A DNA stretch of 64,000 bases from Luidia sarsii (lineage: Eukaryota; Echinodermata; Asteroidea; Paxillosida; Luidiidae). The first letter of the stretch is position 1; each line of letters starts with the position of its first letter. The position numbers and the translations under genes were made by a program. A model generated the notes under the pieces. The model saw only the letters and a list, made by a program, of their open reading frames with translations, had not been told where the DNA came from and ran no database searches. Positions 24,201-36,200 of the stretch are shown piece after piece. The stretch covers positions 21,381,624-21,445,623 of the forward strand of contig OX465101.1 in assembly GCA_949987565.1 (NCBI GenBank), read 5' to 3'.

Positions 24201-27200
24201 ACAGCTAGCAAGACAGCCAGCCAGACAGCTAGCCAGACAGCTAGCAAGACAACCAGCCAGACAGCTAGCCAGACAGCTAGCCAGACAGCTAGCCAGACAG
24301 CTAGCCAGACAGCTAGCCAGACAGCTAGCCAGACAGCTAGCCAGACAGCTAGCCAGACAGCTAGCCAGACAGCTAGCCAGACAGCTAGCAAGACAGCCAG
24401 CCAGACAGCCAGCCAGACAGCTAGCCAGACAGCTAGCAAGACAGCTAGCAAGACAGCTAGCCAGACAGCTAGCCAGACAGCTAGCCAGACAGCTAGCAAG
24501 ACAGCCAGCCAGACAGCTAGCAAGACAGCCAGCCAGACAGCTAGCCAGACAGCTAGCCAGACAGCTAGCCAGACAGCTAGGCAGACAGCTAGCCAGACAG
24601 CTAGCAAGACAGCTAGCAAGACAGCCAGCCAGACAGCCAGCCAGACAGCTAGGCAGACAGCTAGCAAGACAGCCAGCCAGACAGCTAGCAAGACAGCTAG
24701 CAAGACAGCCAGCCAGACAGCTAGCCAGACAGCTAGCCAGACAGCTAGCAAGACAGCTAGCAAGACAGCCAGCCAGACAGCCAGCCAGACAGCTAGCCAG
24801 ACAGCCAGCCAGACAGCTAGCAAGACAGCCAGCCAGACAGCTAGCCAGACAGCCAGCCAGACAGCTAGCCAGACAGCTAGCAAGACAGCCAGCCAGACAG
24901 CTAGCAAGACAGCCAGCCAGACAGCTAGCCAGACAGCTAGGCAGACAGCTAGCAAGACAGCTAGCAAGACAGCCAGCCAGACAGCCAGCCAGACAGCTAG
25001 CCAGACAGCTAGCCAGACAGCTAGCCAGACAGCTAGGAAGACAGCCAGCCAGACAGCTAGCAAGACAGCCAGCCAGACAGCTAGCAAGACAGCTAGCAAG
25101 ACAGCCAGCCAGACAGCTAGCCAGACAGCTAGCAAGACAGCTAGCAAGACAGCTAGCAAGACAGCCAGCCAGACAGCTAGCAAGACAGCCAGCCAGACAG
25201 CTAGCAAGACAGCTAGGCAGACAGCCAGCCAGACAGCAAGTCAGACAGCTAGCCAGACAGCTAGCCAGACAGCTAGCCAGACAGCCAGCCAGACAGCCAG
25301 CCAGACAGCTAGCCAGACAGCTAGGCAGACAGCCAGCCAGACAGCCAGCCAGACAGCTAGCAAGACAGCTAGCAAGACAGCCAGCCAGACAGCTAGCCAG
25401 ACAGCTAGCCAGACAGCTAGCAAGACAGCTAGCAAGACAGCCAGCCAGACAGCTAGCCAGACAGCTAGCAAGACAGCTAGCAAGACAGCCAGCCAGACAG
25501 CCAGCCAGACAGCTAGCCAGACAGCCAGCCAGACAGCCAGCAAGACAGCCAGCCAGACAGCCAGCCAGACAGCTAGCCAGACAGCTAGCCAGACAGCTAG
25601 CCAGACAGCTAGCCAGACAGCTAGCCAGACAGCCAGCCAGACAGCTAGCCAGACAGCTAGCCAGACAGCTAGCCAGACAGCTAGCCAGACAGCTAGCCAG
25701 ACAGCCAGACAGACAGCTAGTCAGACAGCTAGCCAGACAGCTAGCCAGACAGCTAGCCAGACAGACAGCCAGCCAGACAGCTAGCCAGACAGCTAGGCAG
25801 ACAGCCAGCCAGACAGCCAGCCAGACAGCTAGCAAGACAGCTAGCAAGACAGCCAGCCAGACAGCTAGCCAGACAGCTAGCCAGACAGCTAGCAAGACAG
25901 CTAGCAAGACAGCCAGCCAGACAGCTAGCCAGACAGCTAGCAAGACAGCTAGCAAGACAGCCAGCCAGACAGCCAGCCAGACAGCTAGCCAGACAGCCAG
26001 CCAGACAGCCAGCAAGACAGCCAGCCAGACAGCCAGCCAGACAGCTAGCCAGACAGCTAGCCAGACAGCTAGCCAGACAGCTAGCCAGACAGCTAGCCAG
26101 ACAGCCAGCCAGACAGCTAGCCAGACAGCTAGCCAGACAGCTAGCCAGACAGCTAGCCAGACAGCTAGCCAGACAGCCAGACAGACAGCTAGTCAGACAG
26201 CTAGCCAGACAGCTAGCCAGACAGCCAGCCAGACAGCTAGCCAGACAGCTAGCCAGACAGCAAGTCAGACAGCTAGCCAGACAGCTAGCCAGACAGCTAG
26301 CCAGACAGCTAGCCAGACAGCTAGCCAGACAGCTAGCCAGACAGCTAGCCAGACAGCTAGCCAGACAGCCAGCCAGACAGCTAGCAAGACAGCTAGCCAG
26401 ACAGCCAGCCAGACAGCTAGCCAGACAGCTAGCCAGACAGCTAGCCAGACAGCTAGCCAGACAGCAAGTCAGACAGCCAGCCAGACAGCTAGCCAGACAG
26501 CCAGCCAGACAGCTAGCCAGACAGCTAGCCAGACAGCCAGCCAGACAGCTAGCCAGACAGACAGCCAGCCAGACAGCTAGCCAGACAGCTAGCCAGACAG
26601 CTAGCCAGACAGCTAGCCAGACAGACAGCCAGCCAGACAGCTAGGCAGACAGCTAGCCAGACAGCCAGCCAGACAGCTAGCCAGACAGACAGCCAGACAG
26701 CTAGCCAGACAGCTAGCAAGACAGCCAGCCAGGCAGGCAAGCAAGCAAGCAAGCAAGCAAACAGTATCTTCAATTATCTAATGACAGACAACGGTCAAAC
26801 CAAAGCTTAATGTGAGACTTCCAGCAGGCCCATAATCTGCAATCACTTTCTCTAACCAAATTTCACCAATACATTTATAGAGTAATAGTAACTAATACAC
26901 ACACATGTTGCAAACCGCTTACTGACTAAAATGACCAAAATGCAAATCATAGATATAACATGATCTTTGCATCAAGGAGAATGTAATTTAATGAGGTTTT
27001 GCCCTGCTCGACGTAATAAACACTGAGTGCTCACTGCGCAGTGCTTTGGCCGATGCCTTATAAAAACATTTCAGGCAGTTCGGGTGTGATTCAAACCTCA
27101 TTGAATTACATTCTCCTCGATGCAAACATCATGTTATATCTAGAGTGGGAGGAAGATAACTATAAATACATTTATAGATACAAAATGGAATGATGGAAAG

Positions 27201-30200
27201 GGTTATATTTATTGAAAACTTCACCACTACACCATTTGCTGGTGTTGCAAATAGGCTCACCCTCATTAACCACTTCGCGCCGGGACCTCCGAATCCGGAG
27301 GTCAATTGGATTGCCTATGCAACGGGGCCCTCCGAATTCGGGCACCACTATTGTCCACATTCTAAACAAAGACTCTTTTCAGCTTAGAACAAAGCAATAC
27401 AAATCAGTACAAAGACCCTTTTTGACGCAAGTTGCCACATGAATTGCAAGATTAGCAGCAGTAATTGTGCAATTGTGGGACTTTTACTGTGGAGGATCGA
27501 GGGATACCGCGCTGCGGGGGACATTGTCTTTGCATGCCACACAGCCCAATGGTCGTCGGTCTGGCATTGGAATTCCCCCCACATTCTTTACCGTAATCTG
27601 TACGCTCGTTTGTGGCCGACCAACTCAAAGATTTGACTGCCTGGAGTTGAGGCTGGAGTTTGCGGTCAGGGATTGTCAGCAGCATACACGCACGCACACA
27701 CACACGTCCGTTACGGTCCATTGATGATGCACAAAGGGCCCTTTTTCAAACGGATAATCTCTTGACAAAAGCCACAACGACGTCCGAATTGTGCCAGGTT
27801 TTACTCTCTTGTACCCATAGTATACTCTTATCGATTTATTTCACATAAATATATTGTTCCGGTTGTTTAAGCGAGATTTGAAAATGATGCATTGTTCAAA
27901 AACCCCCGTATGGCGGTCATCGGCACTGAAAAACCCCCCGGCGCGAAGTGGTTAAGCTTTTACTTGATATATCTATATCAGAATGACTAGTTATAGCATT
28001 GCTCGGAATAGAAAATCATAGAAAACATTAGATTGAGCATCAGTTTGTGTATTGACAATTAAAATCCCCCAGGAATACAGTGTCTATGAGTTCTATTGGG
28101 AGGGCAGGATGCTTACCTGCAGTAGCCTGCTTGGCTGCTCTGGCTGACTTGGGTCGAGCGGGGGCCTTAGACTGGGCATCTGTCTCCTTTGTAAAGCTCT
28201 TCTCTCTCTCCTTACGCTTCTTCTCAATGAGGATATCACGCTGCTTCTTCAGGTATTCCTCACGTTTCTTCAGCTCATTGGCATCTGATGATGACATCTG
28301 CATATGTAAACATATGATGATGACTTCCACATGAGGGCACTTTCAAAGCAAGTGACCCAGGGTCTAAAATAGACGGGAGCGACCAGCGATTTCGTTGGGG
28401 AAAGTTCCGAAATTGCTCTGGCAAACACTATAAGCGGGGAGCGATCCCCAACAAGAAAAATGCTCTCATGGCCAGACTTAACTTTCTACATATATTATCC
28501 TTCTCTTGCCATTCCCTCACCCTTAAAGTTTAATGAAAGGCAAGCTTTCAATCAACGGAGCAAAAAATCAGCAAACAACTTACACAAATTTTCTGTAACC
28601 GTGCGTGATCATGCATCAGCGCATGTGAAGATGAATTACATACCGGTACATGTACATTTGCTTTGTATCCACTATCCATCAAGCGCATGCTATGCTAGTC
28701 TTGGTTCAAGACGTTGCTGTTCAGATACTCTAACACCAGACGCGTGAGGGCGCGATGAATACGGTACCCAAAAAGATCCGAAAATACACGTACACACCCA
28801 CACAGACCGGTCAACAGCTAAATTTAATGCTCCCGTGTGTGTGTACAGATCTCTGTGCGAGTCTAAAGTGATTACATCGAAACTAATAAATTACCTTGAT
28901 TTTTTGTTTGGGCCAATTGTTGTAGAATAATCTTGTTTGCGTTGCCTACATAGGCCGCGTAAGAATGTTCCTGATTGACTGACTGATCCCGACGGCGAGC
29001 AATGCCGAAAAGACCCTTGTCGGCCGTGTCTGTATCCATTGACTACGATTTTAATTTACAGTCTATGGCAGCCAATGGATTCGGACTACATGCATTTTTA
29101 TATTGACCTGTACAGCTTGGGGCCTTGTCGGGCAGCTGAAAATGAAATTATAAATTTATATCTAAATTTATATCTAAATTTATATCTTGATATATAAGTT
29201 AAAGTGATATACAAAAATATTGCAAACTGCTTACTGACTAAAATTACCAAAATGAAAATCTAAAAAATTAGTGGGCCTGATGTTTCGATCCTAGCAGGAC
29301 CTTTCTAAAAGGCAGAGAAAGGTCCTGCTAGGATCGAAACGTCAGGCTCTCTAAATTTTAAGATACATTGTATATAAGTTAGTCTATGAAATATTTTGAT
29401 CATGAATTTAGAGGGAGAAAAGAATAGAAAAATTAATAAATGTTCCCTACCTAGCACACTATATAGGTTTAGGATCATGCCACCCCTCACCCATTTTTTT
29501 TTTTTTACACACAGTCATGTAGGCCTATAAGCTAGTTTTCCAATACTGTGTAGTTGGTTTGAAGGAAATAGAACCTGTAAAAATGGCTCTGGAAGTATAA
29601 ATAATGGCTCTCGTAATTAACAAAAATTGCTCTGGTGAAATTTTGAATATATCGAGAAATGGCTCTCGAAAAAAAGAGAGATTTTTTCCCCCTGAAGTGA
29701 TCAATGGGCTTATGTGTCAATGTATTGACCTTAGGTATATTTTCATACCAGGTTTTGTATGATGAGCACAGGAGCAGACTTACACTCATACTGGATCCTC
29801 CTCCTTGTTCTGTGGCAGCCTCAGCCTTTGCACTGCTCATCCAATTAGCAGCAGCTTCTGCACCACTGACAGGCTTGGTCTTGGGTGCTGCTGAAAGGCT
29901 GGGTTTCACTGCCTGGCTGCTAGGGGCACGGCTATTCACACTGGCCTGGGAATCTGGCCTGGGACTGGTTGCCTGTAGGCAAGAGAAGTTATCTCAGGCT
30001 AGTTATACCTCAGTCAGTAAGCAGATATTGATTTATGCTGAAGAATGGGTACGCATTGGAAAGGCTGGGGATGACAAGGGTGATGACAATGGTGAGGATG
30101 AGGATGACAAGGGTGATGGTGGTGATGGTGGTGATGGGGTTGATGGGAGTGATGAGAGTGATGGGAGTGATGGTGGTGATGGTGGTGATGGTGGTGATGG

Positions 30201-33200
30201 TGGTAATGGTGGTGATGGTGGTGATGGTGGTGATGGGAGTGATGGGAGTGATGGTGGTGATGGGAGTGATGGGAGTGATGGGAGTGATGGGAGTGATGGG
30301 AGTGATGGGAGTGATGGTGGTGATGGTGGTGATGGTGGTGATGGTGGTGATGGTGGTGATGGTGGTGATGGTGGTGATGGTGGTGAAGGGAGTGATGGTG
30401 GTGATGGTGGTGATTGGAGTGATGGGAGTGATGGGAGTGATGGTGGTGATGGTGGTGATGGTGGTGATGGTGGTGATGGTGGTGATGGTGGTGATGGTGG
30501 TGATGGTGGTGATGGGAGTGATGGGAGTGATGGTGGGGACGGTGGTGATGGTTGTGACGGTTGTGATGGTGGTGATGGTGGTGACGGTGGTGATGGGAGT
30601 GATGGGAGTGATGGTGGTGATGGTGGTGATGGTGGTGATAGTTTGATGGGAGTGATGGTGGTGATGTTGGTGATGGTGGTGATGGTGGTGATGGTGGTGA
30701 TGGTGGTGATGGTGGTGATGGTGGTGATGGTGGTGATGGTGGTGATAGTGGTGATGGTAGTGATGGTGGTGATGGTGGTGATGGTGGTGATGGTGGTGAT
30801 GGTGGTGATGGTGGTGATGGTGGTGATAGTGGTGATGGTGGTGATAGTGGTGATGGTGGTGATGGTGGTGATGGGTTGATGGGAGTGATGGGGGTGATGG
30901 TGGTGATGGTGGTGGTGATGGTGGTGATGGTGGTGATGGTGGTGATAGTGGTGATGGTGGTGATGGTAGTGATGGTGGTGATGGTGGTGATGGTAGTTAT
31001 GGTGATGATGGTGGTGATGGAAGTGATGAGAGTGATGGGAATGATGGGAGTGATGAGAGTGATGGTAGTGATGGGAGTGATGGGAGTGATGGTGGTGATA
31101 GGAGTGATGGTGGTGATGGCGGTGATGGTGGTGATGGTGGTGATGAGAGTGATGGTGGTGATGGTGGTGATGGGAGTGATGGGAGTGATGGGAGTGATGA
31201 GAGTGATGGGAGTGATGGGAGTGATGAGAGTGATGAGAGTGATGGGAGTGATGGGAGTGATGGGAGTGATGGGAGTGATGGGAGTGATGGGAGTGATGGG
31301 AGTGATGGGAGTGATGGGAGTGATGAGGGTGATGGGAGTGATGGTGGTGATGGGAGTGATGGGAGTGATGGGAGTGATGGGAGTGATGGGAGTGATGGGA
31401 GTGATGGGAGTGATGGGAGTGAAGGGAGTGATGGTGGTGATGGGAGTGATGGGAGTGATGGGAGTGATGGGAGTGATGGGAGTGAAGGGAGTGATGGGAG
31501 TGATGGGAGTGATGGGAGTGATGGGAGTGATGAGAGTGATGGGAGTGATGGGAGTGATGGGAGTGAAGGGAGTGATGGGAGTGATGGGAGTGATGGGAGT
31601 GATGGGAGTGATGAGAGTGATGGGAGTGATGGGAGTGATGGGAGTGAAGGGAGTGATGGGAGTGATGGGAGTGATGGGAGTGAAGGGAGTGATGGTGGTG
31701 ATGGGAGTGATGGGAGTGATGGGAGTGATGGGAGTGATGGGAGTGATGGGAGTGATGGGAGTGATGGGAGTGAAGGGAGTGATGGGAGTGATGGGAGTGA
31801 TGGTGGTGATGGGAGTGATGGGAGTGATGGGAGTGATGGGAGTGATGGTGGTGATGGGAGTGATGGGAGTGATGGGAGTGATGGGAGTGAAGGGAGTGAT
31901 GGGAGTGAAGGGAGTGATGGTGGTGATGGGAGTGATGGGAGTGATGGGAGTGATGGGAGTGATGGGAGTGAAGGGAGTGATGGGAGTGATGGGAGTGATG
32001 GGAGTGATGGGAGTGATGGGAGTGATGGGAGTGATGGGAGTGATGGGAGTGATGGGAGTGAAGGGAGTGATGGGAGTGATGGGAGTGAAGGGAGTGATGG
32101 TGGTGATGGTGGTGATGGGAGTGATGGGAGTGATGGGAGTGAAGGGAGTGATGGGAGTGATGGGAGTGATGGGAGTGATGGTGGTGATGGGAGTGATGGG
32201 AGTGATGGGAGTGATGGGAGTGATGGGAGTGAAGGGAGTGATGGGAGTGATGGGAGTGATGGGAGTGATGGGAGTGATGGGAGTGATGGGAGTGATGGGA
32301 GTGATGAGAGTGATGGGAGTGAAGGGAGTGATGGGAGTGATGGGAGTGATGGGAGTGAAGGGAGTGATGGTGGTGATGGGAGTGATGGGAGTGATGGGAG
32401 TGAAGGGAGTGATGGGAGTGATGGGAGTGATGGGAGTGAAGGGAGTGATGGTGGTGATGGGAGTGATGGGAGTGATGGGAGTGATGGGAGTGAAGGGAGT
32501 GATGGGAGTGATGGGAGTGATGGGAGTGATGGGAGTGATGGGAGTGATGGGAGTGATGGGAGTGATGGGAGTGATGGGAGTGAAGGGAGTGATGGGAGTG
32601 ATGGGAGTGATGGGAGTGATGGGAGTGATGGGAGTGATGGGAGTGATGAGAGTGACGGGAGTGACGGGAGTGACGGGAGTGACGGGAGTGACGGGAGTGA
32701 AGGGAGTGATGGGAGTGATGGGAGTGATGGGAGTGAAGGGAGTGATGGGAGTGATGGGAGTGATGGGAGTGATGGGAGTGATGGGAGTGATGGGAGTGAT
32801 GGGAGTGATGGGAGTGATGGGAGTGATGGGAGTGATGGGAGTGATGGGAGTGATGGGAGTGATGGTGGTGATGGGAGTGATGGGAGTGATGGGAGTGATG
32901 GGAGTGATGGGAGTGATGGGAGTGATGGGAGTGATGGGAGTGATGGTGGTGATGGGAGTGATGGGAGTGATGGGAGTGATGGGAGTGATGGGAGTGATGG
33001 GAGTGATGGGAGTGATGGGAGTGATGGGAGTGATGGGAGTGATGGGAGTGATGGGAGTGATGGGAGTGATGGTGGTGATAATGATCGTCCTTGCCTTGCT
33101 TTTAGCCACAGAGGGAAGGCATGATGTGCTTGCTGTATTAGGGGCACTGCTGGATAGGGACACCTTCAACATCTACCAATAAAACAAACAGAATATCAGC

Positions 33201-36200
33201 GTGTCAGCAACAAACCAACAAGAGCAGAGTTTTTGGGGTCAGGCTTGTACCCAAACATATTTGTAGCATTCCAACACAAAAAAGCTGTGCATATTTCTTT
33301 TCAGTAAAGCATGGATAACCAGCTCACAGGGCAATCAGATAGAGCAAACGATGCAGCTTGGAAGACACGCGGATCAACTCAGAACAGCAAGCTACACATT
33401 CCTGTACACACTGTCTGGATGCATACTGTGGATTTAATAGCACATGACTGACATGCACAGACAGAGACAAACCATGGGCAAGGTTTCATAGGCACTCAAT
33501 GGTGGTCTGGCATTGGCCCACATGAAACCAATGGCTAACTTCCTTTCATTGCATCACTTTGTACACAGAAGACAAAAAAAAAGGGAAGAAATGCACACCT
33601 CAATCATTTGGCAGTCCTGTATTTGGCACTTTTAGCATGTGGGGGAACACTCTACAAAAAGCTCTGTAGTTATTCCCAGTTATTCAGAGCCGACGTTGAT
33701 CGTTGTACGTGTACATGTTTCCGTGCATATTGCAATCGTGTAATGTATGTCCGGACTCAAGGTAATGCAATTTAGATTATTTAACATTATTTTGGTATTC
33801 ACTGTAAATGCTGGTGAATAAAAGAAATAAGACTGAAAGTATATTTGCCGACCTTAATCCGGACACAATGGAAACTTCAATAAGCAGAACCATACAAGCA
33901 CGTATACATGTAAGTCCATACCTCAAACAAATTGTGCCGAATGACATTTCATTTTGCTGTTCTTAAATCAGGCAAGAGAGGGTGCCCCAATTTTCTTTGG
34001 ATTTCAAACTTGTGGAGGAGCATTTACCAGGAGCAGTTACGTCCCCACTGTTTGGCATTAAACGATATGGAGTCAATCTTCCATGCTCTCATTATCCCCT
34101 GAACACCCCATTGTCTGTCTATAACTTTGGCGGCATGGTGCCGCAGTCACTTGTCACAAGGGTAGTAGGAAGTAACTAAGGGAACCTTGGGATTGTCCTT
34201 GGGACCTGGTGGCTTTTGTTTGAGTGCAGAACGTCTGGGAATGGAATAGACTTTAGCAATGGAGTTCTTCACTTGGCGAGAACTATAGCCTCTAGCAACC
34301 AAGTTACTGGCCAAAACACGTGTATGGCGGCGAAAGTCAGACTCAATGTAATATACAAAAATGTTGCAAACTGCTTACTGACTAAAATTACCAAAATGTA
34401 AATCTTAAAATTTAGTGGGCCTGACGTTTCGATCCTAGCAGGACCTTTATTAAGTCAGACTCATTGGAACATATGCGCCTCAATCTGAGGGCCTGGCTGT
34501 AAGTTATACCAGTCTTACAGTGTCTGGGTGACAACTTGAGGCATGAAAATATTGATGAGTGTCGGTGGGCTTAGAATACAAGTCAGTAGTAAGTGTATTG
34601 ATGTCTTTCCGGACGGTGACATCCAGAAAGTGTGTCTGCTGAAGAGACTGCTCCCATGTGAATTTGATAATCCTGTGGAAGGAATTTATGTGGTCAAAGA
34701 AAGCATTCAAGCTACTACCGTCCCTAGTCGAAATGAAGAAAACGTCATCTATGTATCTCCAACAAATCCACGGACGGCATGGAGCCTCACTGAGCATGCG
34801 TTCCTCAAGGTCACCCATAAAGGGGTACGATAAGCAAATGAAGGAGCCATGCGCTTGAAGATAGTGCTTGCCAAGAAAGGAGAAATTGTTCTTGGCCAGC
34901 ACTAGCCTCATGAGGGTGGTTATGTCAGAGATGGGTGGAGAAGACTGTTTTCCTTTGGCCAGGGCTGAGGAGCAAGCTTGAATGCCTTTTTCCTGGGGGA
35001 TGTTAGTGTATAGAGAGGAAACATCAATGGTACCAATTAAAGCAGTGGTCGGAATTTGATCCTTGACACTTTCCAACTATTGCAGAAAGTCAGGAGTGTC
35101 ATGGGCGTATGAGGGGATTTGGGGAATCAAGGGTCTGAGAAAAGAGTCAATGAAAAGTGTGTTCCGTAAGTGAACCATTGCCAGAGATGATGGGTCTCCT
35201 GGGTTGTTGGTCTTGTGAATTTTCGGGAGAAGGTAGAATCTGGCAGTTCTACAATTGATCGGTGATAGAAATCTGTGAGCTTTTTTACACAATTGATCAA
35301 TTGAGTTGCTAAGTAAAGTGTAATGGCTATAGAGTACTATTGCCAGTTATCTTTGAAGATGAATTTTAGTGCATTGTGAAAGGGTAGTGTGTGGGCACTT
35401 GACCTGCTACATGTGATGAGAACTTGGACAAGGGTGTAAGATATGATCACAAAATGCATTTGAAAGATTGGAAAAGGAAATTCAGACACTAGCAGAAAAT
35501 AAAGAAAACATAAAAAGCCAAACAGAAAACAGTGCATAGGCCATGTAGGCTGATGCAGCACTTCAAGAAGCTATGGTAAACATATTCAGTGTGCAGCCTA
35601 TGTAAACATGTACGGATGAAATGGATTAGTAGAAATATTATAAATTTATAGCATGATTTTCTTCAAGACAAAGCCAGTTTCTTGTCTGTAAATATTCATA
35701 TCATAGCTTTACCTGATCGCACACCCACTTATCTTGTTCAATACGACAAATGCTTCTTTGCAAATCAGTCTTACTCTCCAATAAAACCTGTTTCCAAGGT
35801 AACATGTACAAGAGCAAAATCACACATTCTTCTCTGAAGACGATGCTTAAAGGTCAACTGCAAAGCATTTTGAAATTCTTTTCTATTATTTCAAATAATA
35901 CTATGGTTGAATAGTATTTTATTTTTAATTCTAAACTTTGGGACAGAGTGAAAAAAAATATTTAAATTTTGGAAGGGGGAGCAGCCACGCCACCATGGAG
36001 GCCGTCTTTTGGGTGAAGACTCAGTCCATTACTCTTGTTGGGAAAGTGATACATTGGACGTTCATATAATATACTACTATAATAAACGTGTATCTATTCT
36101 CTGACGATCTTAGAAAAAGCTGCATTTGGGCGTCAAAAATCATGCTGACATGACCAAAATAATCTGACCTGTCAAAGCGTGCAGTGCAGTGTCCATTTCG

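Noticed and set aside
19056..26015. Open frames of 2319 and 2236 codons on opposite strands, looking like giant Leu-Ala-Ser-Cys or Ala-Ser-Gln-Thr repeat proteins
   Set aside because: Product of a stop-free 12-bp tandem repeat open in several frames on both strands, inside a CFAP36 intron.
29704..33182. Gly-Asp-rich, Val-Met-Gly and Ile-Thr-Pro or Ser-Leu-Pro repeat proteins
   Set aside because: Artefacts of the 9-bp satellite in CFAP36 intron 5. The start of the 29704 frame overlaps a real CFAP36 exon on the other strand.
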